DNA from: Maribacter sp.
GTDB taxonomy: Bacteria > Bacteroidota > Bacteroidia > Flavobacteriales > Flavobacteriaceae
Assembly (NCBI GenBank): GCA_013001935.1
Contig: JABDKZ010000266.1
Span: 1 to 7,759 of the forward strand
Direction of reading: 5' to 3'
Length of the DNA: 7,759 nucleotides
Part shown: in pieces, positions 6,343 through 7,759 of the stretch
Layout of the letters: each line of letters starts with the position of its first letter
How positions within the stretch are numbered: position 1 is the stretch's first letter
Program-made: the position numbers and the translations under genes
Notes under the pieces: model-generated
The model's input: only the letters and a program-made list of their open reading frames with translations
Database searches by the model: none
Told to the model about the DNA's origin: nothing

Positions 6343-6966
6343 TTAACCGATGACAAGCCCTCTTTTTTTGATCCAAAAAAATGCAAATATTATATTGGGA
6401 ACCCAGCATAGCCATGCTACAATGCGGTAAGCAATTACAAAATCATCAAAAGCAATATTCAAAATAGGCAACCAAATCCGCAATGTAACTGCAGCAAAGC
6501 AAGCTGCATAACTATAAATCATGAACCCTTTATGCAAGGTAATATCCTTCTTACGAATCGCGACATACGCCCTTAATGTCGTAAAAAGCCAAAATATCCC
6601 CAGTGCACTGAAGCCTAATGTTGCAATGATACCCCCAGTAGCACTTAACGCTATATACATTGCGCATAGACCGCTTATCAATGCGGCTATGACATAAAGT
6701 TTACCGACGTTTCTGTGCATTTTTAAATTTGCATTTCTAAGCTTCTCACTAAATTGCATCCATCCTATTAATAGCGCCAATCCACCAAGTAAGATATGGC
6801 CATAGAATCCAATCTTCCAAAGCGTATCGGTAAGTAATTCATCACTTTTGGATGCTAGAAGGCCAAATTCCCTATCAACCACAAAATAGGTCAATGGATA
6901 TAACCCGATTGCTATGGCCAACACAACAAATACAAACCAAGAAACTTTGTTCGTTTTATTCTTCAT
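6343..6966 (-). CDS. DUF2306-type polytopic membrane protein
   Basis: 207 residues, mostly hydrophobic, with about six to seven membrane segments (roughly 9-29, 53-70, 87-107, 111-131, 147-168, 177-198). Histidines at membrane borders, H57 in GFYGHILLGG, H84 in LKMHRNVGKLY and H145 in ITLHKGFM, match the DUF2306 pattern as I know it and could bind haem or a metal, although no function is established. The basic C-terminus (IKKRG) suggests a cytosolic end. It starts four bases after the stop of the upstream esterase gene (TAG-CAAA-ATG), so the two are almost surely co-transcribed; the next gene in this direction begins 93 bases later. Confidence 0.8.
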   Translation of the reverse strand: MKNKTNKVSWFVFVVLAIAIGLYPLTYFVVDREFGLLASKSDELLTDTLWKIGFYGHILLGGLALLIGWMQFSEKLRNANLKMHRNVGKLYVIAALISGLCAMYIALSATGGIIATLGFSALGIFWLFTTLRAYVAIRKKDITLHKGFMIYSYAACFAAVTLRIWLPILNIAFDDFVIAYRIVAWLCWVPNIIFAFFWIKKRGLVIG

Positions 6967-6970
6967 TTTG

Positions 6971-7759
6971 CTATTTATATCTCCAACTGGTTAAATCGGC
7001 ACCTTTAGGTGCACTTTCAGCTATTCGTTTCATGATTTTTGGAACATACATCGAGTTGTATCGCATACGACTTATGGCATTTGGTAGTTCGGGGTCCCCA
7101 TTCCAACAATGCTCTGCCCTATCACCATAAGTTACCTCACCTTCATAATAAGGGTCTGTTGTACTCTCTAAAAAGTCCTCCATTAAGTACACTGCATTAT
7201 TGAGATAATAATTATCCATATCGCCGCAATAAATATGTATTTTACCTTTTAGATTATCGCCTAATTTATCCCAATCGCGTTCTAAAATATAGCGTAGGTC
7301 ATAATTCTCTTGCCAATATTCAGCCACTTTATGGTCAATATCCCCGGTCATCTTATCCCAAAGCCGAACCGGATAGCCATCATTGGCCTGTGGCGAATAC
7401 GTGGCCTCCCAAATATCCCATTGTTGTCCTGATCTGGACTTATCACCCAAAACCAATTCTAAATGATTTCCTTTCCTCAATGTAGACTGTATTTGGCCCA
7501 AATAATTTCGATGCGAAGGCACTTCAAGCTTTTTGTGTTCGCTTTGATAGTAATATGCATTCTCATCTTCGTATATATTCGTGAGGCAGTAGGCCCTAAA
7601 ATCAATAGGATCGGGACAAGCGGCAAAACAACCATTGTATTCCTCTGGATATTTGACTTGTACCGCCAAGGCTTCCCAACCACCTGTTGAACCCCCGTAT
7701 AGAAAGCGTGACCATCCTTCACCTATGCCCCGAAACTGTTTTTCAATTTCAGGAATCAG
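6971..7759 (-). CDS. Putative esterase, alpha/beta-hydrolase fold (5' end beyond the right edge)
   Basis: 262 residues are visible and the frame is open to the last base, so the start lies outside. Near the visible N-terminus FLYGGSTGGWEAL carries a nucleophile elbow GGSTGG with S24 (codon 7688-7690). The likely acid is in YCGDMDNYYLNNAVY (D180 or D182), and H217 in GDRAEHCWNGD is the probable catalytic histidine. Other regular segments are CPDPIDFRAY, QQWDIWEATYSP, EDFLEST and the end APKGADLTSWRY. This agrees with a large putative-esterase family I recall in Bacteroidota and proteobacteria, usually longer than what is seen here. A TTG at 7669 could be mistaken for a start, but it lies after the catalytic serine and would remove it. 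The DUF2306 gene follows by four bases. Whether it is exported cannot be seen, as the N-terminus is missing. Confidence 0.88.
   Translation of the reverse strand: MIPEIEKQFRGIGEGWSRFLYGGSTGGWEALAVQVKYPEEYNGCFAACPDPIDFRAYCLTNIYEDENAYYYQSEHKKLEVPSHRNYLGQIQSTLRKGNHLELVLGDKSRSGQQWDIWEATYSPQANDGYPVRLWDKMTGDIDHKVAEYWQENYDLRYILERDWDKLGDNLKGKIHIYCGDMDNYYLNNAVYLMEDFLESTTDPYYEGEVTYGDRAEHCWNGDPELPNAISRMRYNSMYVPKIMKRIAESAPKGADLTSWRYK

Noticed and set aside
6331..6347. Hairpin GTTAA-atccagc-TTAAC at the end of the DUF2306 gene as a terminator
   Set aside because: The stem is only five AT-rich pairs, overlaps the stop codon and has no T-run directly after it on the minus strand.

Overview
The window looks like chromosomal DNA from a marine-type flavobacterium (Bacteroidota, Flavobacteriaceae). 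This is inferred from AT-rich coding sequence, A-rich rather than GGAGG-type start regions, a TAnnTTTG promoter box in front of queE, two lipoproteins whose lipidated cysteine is followed by an acidic/lysine stretch (CSKDSD, CSEEKD), and proteins of flavobacterial type throughout. I see no rRNA, tRNA, transposase, integrase, phage gene or CRISPR array. Coding density is high and the longest stretch without a gene is under 100 bases.

Left part (1-1618): the last 26 codons of an unidentified plus-strand gene, then a lipoprotein metalloprotease with an archaemetzincin-like zinc site, converging on queE, which encodes the radical SAM enzyme of queuosine/7-deazaguanine synthesis. queE carries a Bacteroidota promoter box only four bases before its start codon, which suggests a leaderless mRNA.

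Middle (1693-5121, plus strand): diverging from queE is a HerA/YjgR-type P-loop ATPase (DUF853). Its stop codon is one base from the start of a small lipoprotein of unknown function. An alpha/beta hydrolase and a VOC (glyoxalase/extradiol dioxygenase-fold, COG3565-type) protein follow, perhaps as a second unit.

Right part (5187-7759, minus strand): four genes in one direction. In transcription order they are a putative esterase cut by the right edge, a DUF2306-type polytopic membrane protein 4 bases later, a secreted CE1-like esterase after a 93-base gap, and a 60-residue membrane hairpin protein one base after the esterase stop. The window therefore holds three different alpha/beta-hydrolase-fold enzymes.

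Most of this is ordinary accessory or housekeeping sequence. The points most worth following are the split archaemetzincin-like zinc site, the ATPase-lipoprotein coupling, the apparent leaderless start of queE, and the small membrane protein coupled to the secreted esterase. I do not see a clear new defence or mobile system.
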